Shown: positions 62,733-64,000 of the stretch, one piece after another
Numbering within the stretch: position 1 is the stretch's first letter
Layout of the letters: every line of letters starts with the position of its first letter
DNA from: Akkermansia sp.
Lineage (GTDB): Bacteria; Verrucomicrobiota; Verrucomicrobiia; Verrucomicrobiales; Akkermansiaceae
Reading direction: 5' to 3'
Assembly: GCA_017415995.1 (NCBI GenBank)
Contig: JAFQDN010000055.1
Location: 1-64,000 of the forward strand
DNA length: 64,000 nt
Position numbers and translations under genes: made by a program
The notes under the pieces: generated by a model
Told to the model about the DNA's origin: nothing
The model's input: only the letters and a program-made list of their open reading frames with translations
The model's database searches: none

Positions 62733-63884
62733 ATGATAAGACATATTCTCGGTGTGGTAACAGCTTTCAGCTGTACCGCACTTGCAGTAACTCCTTCCTC
62801 TCAATCAGCATCAACAATCATGTTTAATCAAGAACTTTTGCAAAAATGCAGCAACGCCGGTGGCGTTTCCGGTTTTGAAGACGACATCCGCAACCTTATA
62901 GCCGATGAATTGGCAGGCTGTGGCACCATATCACGCAGCATCTCCGGAAACCTTATTTGTGAAAAAAAGGGACCGGAAGGGGCACCAACCATAGCATTGG
63001 TGGTGCATATGGATGAAATCGGCTTCATGGTACAAGGCATTACGGATGATGGTTTTCTGCTGTTGGTACCGCTGGGCGGATGGTGGAACCACACCCTCCC
63101 GAGCCAACGAATGACCGTCATCACACGAGACGGACGCCGCATACCCGGCCAAATCGGCACAAAGCCGCCGCATTTACTCCCGGAGAGCCAACGCAAACAA
63201 GTAATGCCGGATGACGCGCTCTTTGTAGACATCGGGGCTTCTTCCAAAGCTGAGGTAGAGGCCTTGGGCATACGTCTCGGCTGCTGCGTGGTACCGGACG
63301 TGCAATTACAACCGCTTGCAGTAGAGCACCGTTGGATGGGCAAGGCATTCGACAACAGAGCGGGCATTTATTGTATGATTCAGGTGATGCAGGCAATTAA
63401 GAACGAGCAGCTCCCCTGCACTGTGCGCGCCATTGCCACGGTACAGGAAGAAGTAGGCACCCGCGGAGCGCGTTCTCTGCAAGATGAAATGGTCCCGGAT
63501 TTTGCCATCATCTTGGAAGGTCCTCCGGCGGATGACACATTCGGGCAAAGTGCCACCTGCCGCCAAGGAGTACTCGGCAAGGGAGTACAAATCCGCCTGT
63601 ACGACCCCACCAATATCACCCCTCCCGCATTTGCGGATTTTGTGCTGAATATTGCAGAAAAATACGGCATAGCCCACCAGCCGACCGTTCGCCGCACCGG
63701 GGGTACAGATGCCGCAGCCTCGTATCCGCACTGGTTCGGCACACCGTCCATTGTGTTCGGAGTACCCACTCGCTACATACATTCACACAACGGCATTTTG
63801 GATGACCGGGATTTGCAATCCACGGTAGAGCTGACCCTTAAAGTCATCCGTGACATCAAAAATTACACGGCATCCGGCAAATAA
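62733..63884 (+). CDS. M42 family aminopeptidase, possibly exported
   Basis: Metallopeptidase of the M42 family. Metal ligands are visible in VHMDEIGFMV, AFDNRAGIY, VQEEVGTRGAR (the catalytic Glu pair) and VPTRYIHSHNG. The ATG at 62733 begins a signal-like stretch (IRHILGVVTAFSCTALA). An ATG at 62820 would give a normal cytoplasmic start, MFNQELLQKC. Most family members lack signals, so which start is used is open. It follows dus on the same strand by 38 bases. Confidence 0.85.
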   Translation: MIRHILGVVTAFSCTALAVTPSSQSASTIMFNQELLQKCSNAGGVSGFEDDIRNLIADELAGCGTISRSISGNLICEKKGPEGAPTIALVVHMDEIGFMVQGITDDGFLLLVPLGGWWNHTLPSQRMTVITRDGRRIPGQIGTKPPHLLPESQRKQVMPDDALFVDIGASSKAEVEALGIRLGCCVVPDVQLQPLAVEHRWMGKAFDNRAGIYCMIQVMQAIKNEQLPCTVRAIATVQEEVGTRGARSLQDEMVPDFAIILEGPPADDTFGQSATCRQGVLGKGVQIRLYDPTNITPPAFADFVLNIAEKYGIAHQPTVRRTGGTDAAASYPHWFGTPSIVFGVPTRYIHSHNGILDDRDLQSTVELTLKVIRDIKNYTASGK

Positions 63885-63930
63885 AGCTTGCCAAAGCAAA
63901 CAGCAGCTGGTAGTATAGTCGCGCTGCATT

Positions 63931-64000
63931 GCTCCGGTAGCTCAGTTGGATAGAGCACGAGCCTTCTAAGCTTGGGGTCCCGCGTTCGAGCCGCGGCCGG
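63931..64000 (+). tRNA. tRNA-Arg (anticodon TCT), cut by window end
   Basis: The acceptor gctccgg, D-arm, anticodon loop cttctaa (TCT) and T-arm ccgcg-ttcgagc-cgcgg are present. The last bases of the acceptor lie outside the window. Confidence 0.9.

Overview
The window looks like a chromosomal piece of a gut-type Verrucomicrobiota, most like the Akkermansia lineage. This is an inference from gene content: an exported sulfatase, many exported ankyrin and Sel1 repeat proteins, archaeal-type ProS, a CobA-HemD fusion, weak Shine-Dalgarno sites and long one-strand gene blocks. No marker gene such as rRNA is present to prove it.

Bases 1-24300 are mostly housekeeping: an ABC-F ATPase, cyclophilin, OsmC-like protein, tRNA-Leu, adenylate kinase and a large exported protein, then a minus-strand run with ilvA, maf, an M50 protease and proS. 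After these come an ankyrin protein, a sulfatase, aspS, sufS with a conserved partner, a class A penicillin-binding protein whose transpeptidase motifs are lost, and cstA. Bases 24300-36200 hold a minus-strand series of exported or membrane proteins: DUF805, a lipoprotein, several unrecognised exported proteins, paired ankyrin proteins with a shared beta-rich domain, a 5'-nucleotidase and a TMEM43-like protein.

Bases 36285-51965 are accessory DNA and the most interesting part. Three related elements of about 175-185 bp lie at 36285, 47619 and 50627. Each is bounded by inverted arms of 17-22 bp and carries a promoter-like sequence pointing left. The arm sequence differs between elements but matches between the two arms of the same element. 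A tyrosine recombinase starts 11 bases after the third element. The simplest reading is a set of invertible promoters with their recombinase; this is not proven. The second element heads a run of about 9 kb on one strand. It encodes a membrane ankyrin protein, a small membrane peptide, and two radical SAM/SPASM enzymes with two 46-residue Cys-rich peptides (likely RiPP precursors). It continues with more ankyrin proteins, more small membrane proteins, a Sel1 protein with an HEMAH motif, and two zinc-ribbon lipoproteins. An IS3-family element with a broken orfB closes the run. The third element heads a decayed copy of the same start (stub, small membrane peptide) and a 727-residue ankyrin protein with DNA-identical repeats.

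Bases 51857-61567 return to one-strand, probably resident genes: a thioredoxin-like protein, a transglutaminase-like protein, a zinc-ribbon membrane protein, an anti-sigma-like protein, a short HemA, CobA-HemD and a polysaccharide deacetylase. The right end carries dus, an M42 peptidase and a tRNA-Arg cut by the window edge.
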